Positions 1 through 12,148 are shown, numbered from the stretch's first letter. The stretch is DNA of 64,000 nt from Siphonodentalium dalli (GCA_032622095.1 CP136061.1:89518983-89582982); one strand, 5' to 3'. Made by a program: numbers and translations. Notes: generated by a model from the letters alone, not told the origin.

Positions 1-642
1 ATGATTTAAAATTATAATCTCTCTCATGTTACTTCTGTTTGTATATAACTGACTATGGTTGACGGTGAATTGACTATAAACCACCAGGAAATTATATATG
101 AATGAAAACTTTGAATATTAAATTAACACTGCACACAGTAAAGAAGCCCTTCTATTTGGCATTTTTACTTGGAGTGTTATTCTAAACATAATTGTTTATT
201 CTCATCATGCAGTGTAATGTATCCCCATCTTCAAGGCTTCCTAGTCAGGAGTGGTCCCTTTGAAATAACTATTTACAGTTATAATATATTTTGAAGTAGA
301 AATTAAACACACATGCAGATATATCAGTAATTCTTCCTTTCAAAGATGAATCTGCAAATTTCTTTAAACATATCATGTAAACTCAAGAATGTTCCCATCT
401 CTTACATCTAGCTTGGGACATTCTAAAACCATAGTATACTAGTATAAAATTCTGAGACCATAGTATATGAAATTCTGAAACATGGACATACAATGTTCAG
501 ATATCATATTCTATTCCAAAAGTGGATGTAAACTTTGACTTATATTGATACATGTATCACTATTTACTACCATGGCTGACCAAATCATGAATTCAACCAC
601 CTGGATATTATATATGAATCTGTATGAATGAGATCTTATTAA

Positions 643-940
643 CCCTTTGAGTGCCAGGCCGATTTTTGTATCAACCCATATACCCTGTGCCAATGCATTC
701 TCTTATATATGCGAGTCGACCATAGGTCGCCTCGCATATATAAGAGAATGCATTGGCCTAACAATTTTTCATCATTTGTTATTATTTTTCACAATTTTGT
801 ACAATTTTAATAAATTTTTTTAAATCTAAAAAATAAAAAAATATTTTTTTTTTTTTTTTTTTTAGATTTAAAAAAAATTAGGGCCGATTTTACAGACCGT
901 AAATTAGGGCCGATGAGATCGGCCCCTAGCACTGAAAGGG
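643..940. mobile_element. Family B TTAA element (B1) with 67-nt palindrome
   Basis: It is flanked by TTAA at 639-642 and 941-944, with ends CCCTTTGAGTGCCAG and CTAGCACTGAAAGGG. Other satellite units carry the uninterrupted site (CTTATTAAATTAACATTCC near 1768, 2417 and 2959), so this is an insertion with TTAA duplication. Inside is the palindrome of CCAATGCATTCTCTTATA (about 690-757), then a T/A-rich stretch. It has no coding capacity. CCC...GGG ends at TTAA suggest a piggyBac-type MITE. Confidence 0.85.
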
Positions 941-1222
941 TTAAATTAACATTCCACTCAGTAAAGAAGCCCTACTATTAGGTATTTTTAGTGTTATTAT
1001 AACCTAAATGTTTATTCTGATCATGTAGTGTAATGTATCCCCATCTTACAGGTTTCCTAGACATGATTCATCCCTTTGAAATAACTATAAATAACTTATA
1101 TGTTTTGAAGGAGAAATTTGTGAGATTTAAACAAACATGCCAACACCTTATCAGTATTTTTTCCTTAAGAAGATGATTGAAGAATTTTCCCATCTCCTAC
1201 ATCTAGCCTGGGACATTCTGAT

Positions 1223-1599
1223 ACCATAGTATACTAGTATGATATTCTGAAACCATAGTATACTAGTATGATATTCTGAAACCATAGTATACTAGTATGA
1301 TATTCTGAAACCATAGTATACTAGTATGATATTCTGAAACCATAGTATACTAGTATGATATTCTGAAACCATAGTATACTAGTATGATATTCTGAAACCA
1401 TAGTATACTAGTATGATATTCTGAAACCATAGTATACTAGTATGATATTCTGAAACCATAGTATACTAGTATGATATTCTGAAACCATAGTATACTAGTA
1501 TGATATTCTGAAACCATAGTATACTAGTATGATATTCTGAAACCATAGTATACTAGTATGATATTCTGAAACCATAGTATACTAGTATGATATTCTGAA
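1223..1599. repeat. 29-bp minisatellite, 13 copies
   Basis: The unit starts ACCATAGTATACTAGTATGA and repeats every 29 bp with almost no variation. It is a local expansion of a motif found once or twice in the other satellite units (near 430 and 2760). The homogeneity suggests recent expansion or an assembly effect. There are no unique spacers between units. Confidence 0.95.
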
Positions 1600-2004
1600 A
1601 CCATAGTATATGAAATTCTGAAACATGGACATACAACGTCCAGAGATCATATTCTATTCCAAAACTTTGACTTATATTGTTATTACTATTTACTACCATG
1701 GCTAGTCAAATCATGAAATCACTATTATCTACCAGGACATTATGTATGAATCTGTATGAATGAAATCTTATTAAATTAACATTCCACACAGTAAAGAAGC
1801 CCTTCTATTTGGTATTTTTACTCTGAGCATTATTCTAACCTAAATGTTTATTCTCATCCTACAGTGTAATGCTATCCCCCATCTTATAGGTTTCCCTGTC
1901 AGGATACAAACCTTTGAAATAACTATTTACAGTTATAATATGTTTTTGAAGGAGAAATTTGTGAGATTTAAACACACATGCCAACACCTTATCAGTAATT
2001 CTTC

Positions 2005-2165
2005 CTTAAGCCATCCATGACTGGAGCTTCCTGAAAGTTTGTGAAAACTGTGACAGTTCATTCTCTTATATATGTAAGTCTCCCATAGGGAGCCTCGCAT
2101 ATATAAGATAATACATTGGCCTAACAATATTTACCTTGACTTTGTAAGCAATGCATTCTCATATA
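2005..2165. mobile_element. Family C TTAA element (C1), 3' end lost
   Basis: It begins right after CCTTAA with CCATGACTGGAGCTTCCTGA and a diverged palindrome (CATTCTCTTATATATGTAAG and its inverse). Other satellite units read CTTCCTTAAGAAGATG at this point, which marks the empty site. The right end runs into satellite sequence without a TTAA, so it is truncated. Confidence 0.7.
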
Positions 2166-3261
2166 TATTCAAAACCCATATCATGAAAACTCAAGAATTT
2201 TGCCCATCTCCTACATCTAGCTTGGGACATTCTGAAACCATAGTATATGAAATTCTGAAACATGGACAAACAACGTCCAGAGATCATATTCTATTCCAAA
2301 AGTGGATGTTAACTTTTACTTATATTGTTATTATTATTTACAATCATGGCTGACCAAATCATGAATTAACTACTGGTATCATCTACCAGGACATTATGTA
2401 TGAATCTGTATGAATGAAATCTTATTAAATTAACATCCCACTCAGTAAAGAAGCCCTACTATTAGGTATTTTTACTCTGAGTGTGATTCTAACCTAAATG
2501 TTTATTATCATTAATTAAGCAGTGTAATTCTATCCCCATCTTAAAGGTTTCCCTGTCAGGATACAAACCTTTGAAATAACTATTTACAGTTATTATATGT
2601 TTTATTGATAAATTTGTGAGATTTAAACACACATGCCAACACCTTATCAGTAATTCTTCCTTAAGAAGATGAATTTGAAATGCTTTAAACATGTGCTAAA
2701 CCCATATCATGTAAATTAAAGAATTTTCCCATCCCCTACATCTAGCCTGGGACATTCTGAAACCATAGTATACTAGTATTAAATTCTGAAACCATAGTAT
2801 ATGAAATTCTGAAACATGGACATACAAAGTTGTGAGATCACATTCTATTCCAAAAGTGGATGTTAACTTTGACTTACATTGTTATTACTATTTACTACTA
2901 TGGCTAGTCGAATCATGAATCACTATCATCGACCAGGAAATTATATATGAATCTGTATGAATGAAATCTTATTAAATTAACATTCCGCTCAGTAAAGAAG
3001 CCCTTCTATTAGGTATTTTTACTCTGAGTGTTATTCTAACCTAAAAGTTTATTATCATCAGTGTAATGCTATCCCCATCTTATAGGTTTCTTAGTCATGA
3101 TTCAACCCTTTGAAATAACTATTTACAGTTATAATATGTTTTTGAAGGAGAAATTTGTGAGATTTAAACACACATGCCAACACCTTATCAGTAATTCTTC
3201 CTTAAGAAGATGAATCTGCAATGCTTTCAACATGTGCTAAACCCATATCATGTAAATTCAA

Positions 3262-3560
3262 AATGTCAAGAGCAATGATGCCATGCCAAAACCAGGAGAG
3301 ATAAGATCAAATATAAAGCTAATCTCTTTAACTTCCCTGTTAGCTGCACAGTAGGATGGTGTGCATCCAGAGAGGCTGGCTACCACATGGTGGGCACACC
3401 GTATTAGGTTACAGAGCCATGGCCAGAAGCATCAAAGACTGACCAAGGAATCCAAGAGGGGGTAATTAATGTGTGCATGCCATAAACTCTCAGGCCACAT
3501 TAAAAAATATCTTTGTTTTAGGCCTGCAAGGTTACTCACCCTGATATGATATGATACATA
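3262..3560. other. No recognised feature
   Basis: This is unique-looking sequence, less AT-rich around 3345-3440, with a 32-codon open stretch on the plus strand that matches no family I know. I see no convincing exon. Confidence 0.4.
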
Positions 3561-3564
3561 GCCC

Positions 3565-3975
3565 TTTCATAACGGGAGTTGCATTGGTGCAGCGTCAAAG
3601 ACCCTGTGCGAAAGCATTCTCTAATATATGACATATATAAGAGAATGCATCGGCCTAACAATTTTTTATCATTTTTTTGTCATTTTACTTACATTCTTAT
3701 AACAATTTTTAGAAATTTGTTTACATTAAATTTTTAGAATTTTGTCTTATATTCTTTAACAATTTTAGAATTTTTATCATTTTTTCTTACATTCTTTATA
3801 AATTTTTATCATTTTTTCTTACATTCTTTAACAATTTTTATCATTTTTTATCTTTTTTCTTACATTCTTAAACAAATTTTTTTATCATTTTTTCTTACAT
3901 TCTTTCACAATTATAAAAAATAATATAACATTTGTTAGGCCAATGCTTTCTCTTATATATGTGGTATTAAATGGT
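3565..3975. mobile_element. Family C-like element (C7) with degenerate ~30-bp repeats
   Basis: It opens with CCCTTTCATAACGGGAG, a variant of the family C end, followed by CCCTGTGC and a short palindrome of TATATAAGAGAATGC. A run of degenerate TTTTTATCATTTTTTCTTAC units (about 3660-3925) follows, then a last half palindrome near 3940-3962. No clean TTAA pair was found. Confidence 0.6.
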
Positions 3976-4866
3976 TATTGCTCATGATAGGATAAGCAGG
4001 CCTGTAAATTTGAGGCAAACAACCCTTGAGTTCCCTTGGAGGTTACCTAAAATGAAAATGAAGGGAACAAAAACAGGTCAAGCGAAAGTTTTCTTAGGTC
4101 TCATTATCACAGATTCTCACCTTAATTATTGCTGTCAAGTCCCAAAATGAACATTTTGAATTATTACTTCAATCAGTTACTCATTGCTAGGTAATAATAC
4201 CAGTAGTAGTGATAATCCAGCCCCTATTGCCCTTGTCTAACTCCTGTGCAAAATGTGTTCTTCTGAAGTTGGTAAATGTGTTCTTCTGAAGTTTGAGCAA
4301 TATATTACATATAAATTATACCTATGACTGCATTGAATATCATTTTTAGCACTGAAAAGGTAACAAAATAATGTTTGGTGTTCCTTTAAACATCGAAACA
4401 ATATGAAGTAAATATATGTCCGTGGTAGACAAAATGGGCAATTGCTTTTAGTACGTTCGGTTGTGAGCATGACATTATTTGTTTAAATTGGGCTATTCCA
4501 TCTAACTCTTGGATGTCTTTCATGAGTTGTTTGAAGAGAGATTGACAATGTAAAATATTTTGAGTAGGGAGGTTTTTTGAGGGCAGGGACCAGTCTAGAG
4601 GTTTCAAATTGCTTATTAGGGAGAAGTGGACTGTTATCAGGGTCCAGTCATAAAGGCTGAAATTCAATTTACTCATCAAAATCAGACTTCTATGATCCAA
4701 AAATTATTATACCATACAAGCGTTCTTTATAATCCCAACTATAATCAGTAAGTACATCACGATTAGGAGTTTGGGGAGGGAGACCCATAATAATTTGAAA
4801 TGGCTGTCAGCACTCTCCTACAACCTACTGTGGTATTGTTGAAATGCTTGCTGAAGAGCGTTTATA
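3976..4866. other. No gene seen; short local duplications
   Basis: A 21-bp direct repeat (AATGTGTTCTTCTGAAGTT) sits at about 4254-4295. The phrase GGGACCAGTCTAGAGG near 4586 recurs near 5292 and 42145, so part of this stretch is dispersed repeat. The two ORFs of 77 and 104 codons overlap on opposite logic and resemble nothing known. Confidence 0.4.
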
Positions 4867-5040
4867 CAGTAATGCCCTAATTAATCGACTCCTTAACCAC
4901 AGCATAATTATGGGTAACTTTTCAGGATTCTCGGGGAGAGCTTTCCGATGAATGGCAACAAGCCATATTTCCGACTAAATCCTGAAAAGTTACCCATAAT
5001 TCTGCTGTGGTTAAGGAGTCGATTACTTAGGGCATTACTG
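4867..5040. mobile_element. Family E palindromic TA element (E1)
   Basis: The ends are CAGTAATGCCCTAA and TTAGGGCATTACTG, flanked by TA. The two arms are nearly complementary along the whole element, with the centre at GAGAGCTTTCC. The size, TA flanks and full-length palindrome suggest a Tc1/mariner-type MITE. No transposase. Confidence 0.8.
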
Positions 5041-5502
5041 TATTATAAGTTTGTAAGTATATTCATAGATACCCATAAAAGTAGGTTATTGTGAGTAAGT
5101 ACATCCATATAATATATTCATTTCAAATACTTTGTTTGTACATATTCATACTGGAATATGGTGGAGAAGTCACTTCTCCCTAGGACAAAATTAAGGAAAA
5201 GTTACAAGATTTAGGGAGAAGATATCTTCCATGTCTTCTTCTATGCAGGTCTGGGAGGTAGGGGTCTCTAATCATATACCTACCTACCACCAAGATAGGG
5301 ACCAGCCTAGAGGGCAACATCTTATGTCTAATATGTGCCACTTCTCCTGACTTTTGTCCCAATAAGAAGAGACCTCTTTCATATACCAGTATGCATATGT
5401 CACAACATCATATTTAAAGAATATTTACTGATTATACTGGTGTTCTTACTCACTATAATGGATTTATAAATATGTTTTGTTCTGTATAATACTTATTGGA
5501 TC
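5041..5502. other. No gene seen
   Basis: It contains a short inverted motif GGAGAAGTCACTTCTCC (about 5163) and the dispersed phrase GGGACCAGCCTAGAGGGC (about 5292). I see no exon structure. Confidence 0.4.
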
Positions 5503-5756
5503 CAAGCCTTGAAATAGGGTGTCTGTCATTTGCAGAATGAGGTCCCCAGAGGGTGAATTTAGTGATGCTACCCCGCATAGTGGGCTAGCATCACCAAATT
5601 CACCCTCTGGGGACCTCATTCTGCTTACACCTCAGCAGAATGAGGTTCCCAGAGGGTGAATTTGGTGATGCTAGCCCGCTATGCAGGGTAGCATCACTAA
5701 ATTCACCCTCTGGGGACCTCATTCTGCAAATGACAGACACCCTATTTCAAGGCTTG
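5503..5756. mobile_element. Family D double-hairpin element (D1), 8-bp TSD
   Basis: The terminal repeats start CAAGCCTTGAAATAGGGTG. The flanks are ATTGGATC on both sides, an 8-bp duplication. Inside are four alternating copies of an arm (GAATGAGGTCCCCAGAGGG...), so each half is a hairpin and the whole is also a palindrome. The 8-bp duplication fits hAT-type non-autonomous elements. Confidence 0.85.
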
Positions 5757-5892
5757 ATTGGATCACAGCACAGTAATGTTGGTGTGAAAATTGAACTTCT
5801 CCCTAATAATCAAACATAGAGAAATGACTCCCAATTTGAAACCTTGGATAGTCTCTGCATCAAGAAACCTCCCTGTTCAAAATACATGTATA

Positions 5893-6104
5893 CAGTAATG
5901 CTCTAATTAATCGACTCCTTAAACACAGCAGAATTATGGGTAACTTTTCAGGATTTAGTCGGAAATATGGCTTGTTGCCATTCATCGGAAAGCTCTCGAT
6001 GAGAGCTTTCTGATGAATGGCAACAAGCCATATTTCTGACTAAATCCTGAAAGTTACCCATAATTCTGCTGTGTTTAAGGAGTCGATTAATTAGAGCATC
6101 ACTG
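5893..6104. mobile_element. Family E palindromic TA element (E2)
   Basis: Flanking TA, ends CAGTAATGCTCTAA and TTAGAGCATCACTG, near-perfect complementary arms meeting at the CTCTCGATGAGAG loop. Confidence 0.85.
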
Positions 6105-8509
6105 TATACCAAGAGATTGTTTTTAAACTTTCAATCATGATGATAAGACATGAACAGAATAATTAAAATGTAATGATTTTTTTTTTTTTTAGTGGATCAA
6201 TTTTTTAATCTCAACAGTTTAAAAATGAAGATGTATTCAGAGTTCAGACTAATTTTTTCCAAACTTATTTCATTTATACTCTGGGGTGTACAAAAAAAAT
6301 GTTTGGAACATAATGTGTTGCACTAAAGATGCTATTTTCCTTGATATAGAATTTTCTATTTATTTCATATTTTGAGTATGGAACATTTTTATGGTATATA
6401 TGTATTATGCATGTTATAAAGTAATTTGTGTCCTTTGCAATAAAGCAATGAATCAAAAGATGCTATTTTGTTTCAATGATATTGAATGTTCTATGCTTTT
6501 GTTTCATATTTTGAGTATGGATGTTTTTTATGGTAGGTAGGGTGATGGGAAACAAGGTATACTTTTATGATGGCCTAATGCATACATGCCATAAACTCTA
6601 CCCCAGATGTTCTGTAGTCTACACCCATTCAACTTCATCAATTTATCACAGGAAGCAATGGGAAGCCATCTCCAGCATCCACACACAGCATGAAACACCC
6701 CTTGGTCTAATTAATGCACTGGTCCATGTCTGGGAACATTACAAAGAAAGCATGCTGTAAAAAGTTTAGAGCAGGGGTGTAATTATAACTTTGATTCTGA
6801 TTGGTGGGTAATTTGAGGATGCATGCCCAAGACTCCCTCAAATTGGTAAAACATGCCAGATTCTCAGCATAAAAGTTTAAAAGCTTCACAGAGCTTTAGG
6901 TTGATGTTGGCTACTAAAAGTCCAGTCCTGGATTTTTTTTCTGGATCTACCATTGGATCATCCACTGTTGGTATAGGCTACATACTTCTCTATGATTCCG
7001 TATTGTGAATATAACTATGGAATGTTAAGAAGTATGTAGTTTATTCAACAAATAACAGCATTTCTTCTTCACATGGAACACAAGGAGTTTATCTATGTCA
7101 GTCATCTTTGTTGGACTATCAGCGCCAAATTCTCCTACAAGGCTGCTATGGCGAATCTCTGCTAACCGCTGTTAATCTTGAACATAGTTTTCTTCGAATC
7201 TGTTAATTTATTTCGTTCTTTGCTTGACTTTTCTTCTTTGAATGCACTTTCTTAACATTTATGTTTTCTTCAATCTTCGAATCATTGCTAAGTGTATCTT
7301 TAATATAGTTTTTGATTCCGTTCTTCGATTTCGTTCTTCAGCTCAAACATTTTGTTGGCTTTACTTATTTGCATGAACTTTCTAAGTTTTCTTCAAGCTT
7401 TAAATCTTAGCTAAATGGTGTGAATGTTGGTTATCTTTAACATAGCTTTCTCATGTTCTCTTCTTTGATTTCATTTGATTTTGATTTGATTCCTCAAGTC
7501 AAATATATTGTTGGCTATATTTCTTTGAGTTTACTTTCTTAAGTTTATTCAAAAGTTTTTTCTCAAAGGAAAGGGACTGGATATTCTTATTCTCAGAGTT
7601 CTGAAACTTTCTGTTCTCTCACAATTTGCAATCTTTTCTTTTGATTTTTATGTTATCTCATTCTCAGCTTATTTTCCTTGTAATTTAGGGCAAGAATTAA
7701 ATTTGGTTTGGTTTGTTGTAGACTTTTTGCTGTATTTTTCCATGCACATACAGTACTTTCATCTTAAAATTGGTAAGATTTGTTTCTCATAGTTCAGATA
7801 TATAATCTCTTCAGACTTAATTTATTATCCTAAATAATTCAATTCAATAAATAAATTTGGTATATTTCAGTATATGTTGTAAATTTGGTATATTTCAGTA
7901 TATGTTGTAAATTTGGTATATTTCAGTATATGTTGTATAATTTGCAAGTATATCCATTAAACAATTGATCAGAGTTGTTTCTCTAAGAAATGGGAGATGT
8001 TTTTAAATTCTTTTGGATCAGATACCGTAAAACTTAATTTCAACTCAAAGTAACTTTTTTATGCTCATGTCTTTGGTAACTCTTGATTTTGCTAAAGTTT
8101 TAGTATTTTATCTTACTTGTGTTCACTTTGAGCTTAGGGAAACCCTGGAACATGTTGTGTTCAGTTTTAGAAGCTTATTTTGAGTTGTTCATGCAAGAAA
8201 TGGGTTTTAGTTTCTTTGTTCTGATGTTCAGATATGTAAATTACTTTCTGATTACATTTATTTTTGCTTTCCTGCAGATTTTTCAAAATTAATCTAGTTT
8301 GCCTATGGCTATTGCCTACTTGGATTTATCTGAAAGTTGTGTGGTCTTGTTTCAGTTTTAATTAGAAATTTATCTGTCAGAGTTGTTCATTTGATTGCTT
8401 TGTTCTTTATGGTTAAGAAATTTACAATTTTATTCCATCTCAACATATTTTACTTACTAGTACTATTAGATGGCAATTGTTTTTTGCTTCCTGTATATTT
8501 TCCTTTTAA
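6105..8509. other. AT-rich stretch without recognised gene; small duplications
   Basis: It holds a direct duplication (about 6327-6400 and 6459-6535, sharing TTTCATATTTTGAGTATGGA). There is a short hairpin CTACATACTTCT...AGAAGTATGTAG (about 6981-7049). A 28-bp unit occurs three times at 7853-7936. The region 7150-8500 is T-rich on the plus strand with loose TTCTTCGAATC-like repetition. An open frame at 6521-6760 has no recognisable family. Confidence 0.5.
7853..7936. repeat. 28-bp tandem repeat, three copies
   Basis: Three consecutive units of AAATTTGGTATATTTCAGTA... at 7853, 7881 and 7909, identical by eye. Confidence 0.95.
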
Positions 8510-8890
8510 CCCTTTACCCAACAAACCGGCCAAATAAAGCTTCAACAGCCTAAAATATCTTCGGTCTGTCTCAATAGAACCATACAAATATGGATATCAT
8601 TGGAACCGGCTCCTTGACCACATTGTGATAGTTACAGTTAGCCCTGTGCCAATGCATTCTCTTATATATGCGAGTCGACCATAGGTCGCCTCGCATATAT
8701 AAGAGAATGCATTGGCCTAAAAAAAATCTTTTTTTAACACTTTTTACCATTTTTTCTTACATTCTTTAACAATTTTTTAATTTTTAATGTGTTAAGCCAA
8801 TGCATTCTCTTATATATGCGAGGCGACCTATGGTCGACTCGCATATATAAGAGAATGCATTGGCACAGGGCCCTTCTGTTGGGTAAAGGG
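8510..8890. mobile_element. Family A TTAA element (A1), two 67-nt palindromes
   Basis: TTAA at 8506-8509 and 8891-8894, ends CCCTTTACCCAACA and TGTTGGGTAAAGGG. The left part carries an AAACCGGCCAAATAAAGC segment. The palindromes lie at about 8650-8722 and 8800-8868, separated by a T-rich spacer. No ORF of note. Termini and target fit a piggyBac-type MITE. Confidence 0.85.
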
Positions 8891-9260
8891 TTAAGTTTTT
8901 CAAAATTCATCTAATAGTAGTTTGTATATAGCTATTGCTTATTTGATGTTGTCTAGAAAATGTATCATCTTTTTGCTGTGGTCAATCTTTATTCTAAATG
9001 GACTATTCTAAATCAGCTCATAGTTATTCCCCAGTGTATTTTTCTAGTACAAAATTTTGGCAACAGTTGTGATTAAAGTAAGAGATTTCCATATAATGCA
9101 GTTATAGTAATACAAGTCATGGATTTCAATGCAACCACAGACAAACAGTTCCAAGGTTATCTAGTGATACAAATATGTAAAAAGTCTTCAACCTTGGTTT
9201 CCTTCAAGAGTAATAATCTGGTAATCCCTGACTCAAAAAGAGTTAATCAGATGGGAAATA

Positions 9261-9390
9261 CAGTAATGCCCTAAATAAGCGACTCCTTAACCACCGCAGA
9301 ATTATGGGTTATTTTTCAGGATTTAGTCGGAAATATGGCTTGTTGCCATTCATCGGAAAGCTCTCAGTGAGATTATTTAGAGCATTACTG
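9261..9390. mobile_element. Family E element (E3), one arm mostly deleted
   Basis: It has the left end CAGTAATGCCCTAAATAAGC and a full left arm, then jumps from AGCTCTCAGTGA to the terminal TTTAGAGCATTACTG. Most of the right arm is gone, as expected from replication slippage on a hairpin. Confidence 0.8.
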
Positions 9391-9489
9391 TATGGACGTT
9401 TTCATTTTGTAATGGAACAACAATTAAAAATAAAAGTGCAATGCCTTCATAATCCCAGTCAGGCTTTGTTTCAAAAAATTAAGCATTAA

Positions 9490-9866
9490 CCCTTTACCCA
9501 ACACAACGGCCCTGTGCCAATGCATTCTCTTATATATGCGAGTCGACCATAGGTCGCCTCGCATATATAAGAGAATGCATTGGCTTAACACATATTAAAA
9601 ATGATCAAATTGTCAAAGAATGTCGAAAATATTATAAGAAAAAATGGTAAAAAGTGTTAAAAAAAGATTTTTTTTTAGGCCAATGCATTCTCTTATATAT
9701 GCGAGGCGACCTATGGCATATATAAGAGAATGCATTGGCACAGGGCATAACTGTAACCGGTTCCAATGATATCCATATTTGTATGGTGTTATTGAGACAG
9801 ACCGAAGATATTTTAGGCTGTTGAAGCTTTATTTGGGCGTTTTTGGCCGGTTTGTTGGGTAAAGGG
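9490..9866. mobile_element. Family A TTAA element (A2)
   Basis: TTAA at 9486-9489 and 9867-9870. The orientation is opposite to A1 and the second palindrome (about 9680-9740) lacks its loop. The right TTAA is shared with the next element. Confidence 0.85.
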
Positions 9867-9870
9867 TTAA

Positions 9871-9990
9871 CCCTCCCATGACTGGAGCTTACTGAAATTT
9901 TGTGAAAACCCTGTGCCAATGCATTCTCATATATATGCAAGTCTCCCATATATAAGAAAATACATTGGCCTATAATATTTAAGTTGACCT
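9871..9990. mobile_element. Family C TTAA element (C2), truncated
   Basis: It starts immediately after the TTAA that closes A2, with CCCTCCCATGACTGGAGC, then CCCTGTGCCAATGCATTCTC and a shortened palindrome. The right end is lost near 9990. Confidence 0.7.
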
Positions 9991-10348
9991 TTCATTATAA
10001 TTACCATGTTGTTTGTATTTTTCATGTGGTTAATGAGCTTATTTTGCACTCATCCATGGCCCAAATTCATTCATTTGTTGCACATATTCTGTTGAGCATA
10101 AAAGGAGATGGTCCCAAAAATGGCCGGATTTAGTGTACAGTACCCCTTTAATGTTGCCACATATAGCAGAAAAATTATCTGTAGCCACAAATGGCAGCAG
10201 ACAAATCATCTTTAGTCACACACAGCAGAAGAATGATCTATGTGTGGCCTGATAAATTCCTCAGCTCTGTGTTAAATCATCTGGATCTCATTACAGTAGT
10301 GCTTCTGGAGAAATGATTATGAATGAAGCCTCTTAGTGAAGCAGATCT
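9991..10348. other. No gene seen; end of a family H element
   Basis: A terminal GTACAGTACCCCT followed by TTAA lies at 10134-10151, matching the right end of H1 (24244-24260), but no left end was found. Nearby, AGCAGAAGAATGATC-like phrases repeat loosely (10160-10235). Confidence 0.5.
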
Positions 10349-10800
10349 CTGCAACCTCATTGCAATGTTAAGTGCCATAAGAAAACACATTGAAGATACA
10401 TCCAGTTAAAAATTACTTTATATTTATATCCGGAAAATGGTACAAATCTCTCAAATCTCATTGCAATGTTAAGTGCCACAAGAAAACACATTGAAGATAT
10501 ATCCAAGTTTAAAATTACTTTATATTTATATGGGGTGGGGAGTATAAATGGTACAAATCTCTCAAATCTCATTGCAATGTTAATTAAGTGCCATAAGAAA
10601 ATACATTGAAGATATATCCAAGTTAAAAATTACTTTATATTTATATTGGGAAAATGGTACAAATTTCTCAAATCTCATTGCAATGTTAAGTGCCATAAGA
10701 AAACACATTGAAGATATATCCAAGTTAAAAATTACTTTATATTTATATCCGGGGAAGTATAAACGGTACAAATCTCTCAAATCTCATTGCAATGTTCAGT
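10349..10800. repeat. Tandem repeat, about 101-110 bp, four copies plus a partial
   Basis: CTCATTGCAATGTT recurs near 10358, 10459, 10569, 10674 and 10784. Each unit carries GAAGATATATCCAAGTT. ORFs on the minus strand here simply follow the repeat. Confidence 0.9.
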
Positions 10801-11174
10801 GCTATATTAAGAGGCCACATTAAACTCCCATTATTATAATAGTGACCTTGATTCCTTGACAATAATTTGCCATATCCAAAGTGTAACATAAATTTGGAAA
10901 ACCAACACTGTAACAAATCCATGTACAATTTTTTTGACTTTTCCTAGAAATAAATGCTGAGTCATGCCATATAACCATATATTAATTTCTTTGAAACTGG
11001 GTAAATAGTTCAGGGTATTTAGAAGCAACCCGTTTCTGTAGGTTGTGACCTTTGACCTTGGTCCAAGGTCATGGGTCACAACCTACAGAAAAGGGCACCA
11101 TTTAACTCAGAGGTATTGGCGTAAATAAATATTAGTGTTTTGTTTAAATATGCGCCGGGGGGGGGGGGGGGGCC

Positions 11175-11870
11175 TTAAAACTGAGATAATGTAATTTTAT
11201 CTTCAAAACTCCCTTTAGACAGTCAGTACAGATTGTTTCTTGTAAAATTACTAAATACCCGGTATATGTCAGTCAAGGTCACTCCGAACATGGAAAGCAT
11301 GGACACAAATAATTTCCTGAGCTCAACTATTTTTTGGCCTTAACCCTTTCAGTGCCAAGTCCGATTTTTGATTATAATAATGTGATACATTGATGGAAAG
11401 AGCTCTAAGAGTGCCAAGTCCGATTTTTGTATCAACCCATATTTCCTTGATCATTTTTCAAATTTATTGATTTTAATAATGTGATACATTGATGGAAAGA
11501 GCTCTAAGAGTGCCAAGTCCGATTTTTTGTATCAACCCATATTTCCTTGATCATTTTTCAAATTTTTTGATTTTAATAATGTGATACATTGATGGAAAGA
11601 GCTCTAAGCTCTAAGAGCTCTTTCCATCAATGTATCACATTATTATAATCAATAAATTTGAAAAATGATCAAGGAAATATGGGTTGATACAAAAATCTGA
11701 CTTGGCACTGAAAGGGTTAAAACTTAGAGAAAATGTAATTTTAATATAAAAACTGCCTTTAGACCATTCAGTATAGTTCGTTTCTTGATAATTAAATTAC
11801 TAATGACTAAATACACGTTATATGTAAGTCAAGGTCACATAAATGCATGGACTCATTGCATGCATAGACA
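11175..11870. repeat. Tandem duplication interrupted by family B element
   Basis: A segment starting GGCCTTAAAACTGAG (11171) recurs after 11717 (TTAAAACTTAGAG) and stays similar through GTCAGTCAAGGTCAC. In the second copy the TTAA of GGCCTTAA is split by element B4, so the first copy supplies the empty site. Confidence 0.75.
11344..11716. mobile_element. Family B TTAA element (B4) with amplified end
   Basis: TTAA at 11340-11343 and 11717-11720, ends CCCTTTCAGTGCCAAG and CTTGGCACTGAAAGGG. The subterminal segment (TGATACATTGATGGAAAGAG...) occurs three times in direct order and once inverted, about 119 bp apart. The 67-nt palindrome is absent. Confidence 0.85.
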
Positions 11871-11899
11871 ATCACTGGCATGTCAAACTGGGCTAATCA

Positions 11900-12144
11900 C
11901 AAATATGGATATCATTGGAACCGGCTCATTGTGATGGTTACAGTTATGCCCTGTGCCAATGCATTCTCTTATATATGCGAGTCGACCATAACACTTTTTA
12001 CCATTTTTTCTTACATTCTTTAACAATTTTATAATTTTTAATGTGTTAAGCCAATGCATTCTCTTATATATGCGAGGCGACCTATGGTCGACTCGCATAT
12101 ATAAGAGAATGCATTGGCACAGGGCCGTTCTGTTGGGTAAAGGG
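11900..12144. mobile_element. Family A TTAA element (A3), left end truncated
   Basis: It begins inside the family at CAAATATGGATATCATTGGA. The first palindrome has only its left arm and the second is complete (about 12051-12118). It ends GGGTAAAGGG before TTAA at 12145-12148. Confidence 0.8.
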
Positions 12145-12148
12145 TTAA

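Larger units (their letters stand above)
1..3261. repeat. Satellite-like tandem array, about 540-bp unit, five units
   Basis: The phrase AACATTCCACTCAGTAAAGA (with variants) recurs near 124, 948, 1780, 2430 and 2971. The phrase CATCTCCTACATCTAGC recurs near 399, 1192, 2203 and 2731. The cleanest spacing is about 540 bp. Longer spacings are explained by a TTAA element at 643-940, a 29-bp minisatellite at 1223-1599 and a palindromic element near 2005-2165. Similarity stops near 3261, and the left edge lies outside the window. Short ORFs in it are not conserved between units, so I see no gene. Confidence 0.85.

Noticed and set aside
1223-1599. 29-bp direct repeats, a length typical of CRISPR repeats
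   Set aside because: Units abut with no unique spacers, and the setting is a eukaryotic satellite. It is a minisatellite.
6521-6760. 79-codon plus-strand ORF (ends VWEHYKESML)
   Set aside because: It begins inside a duplicated AT-rich repeat, has no recognised family and no convincing upstream exon. It could be a real terminal exon, but nothing here supports it.
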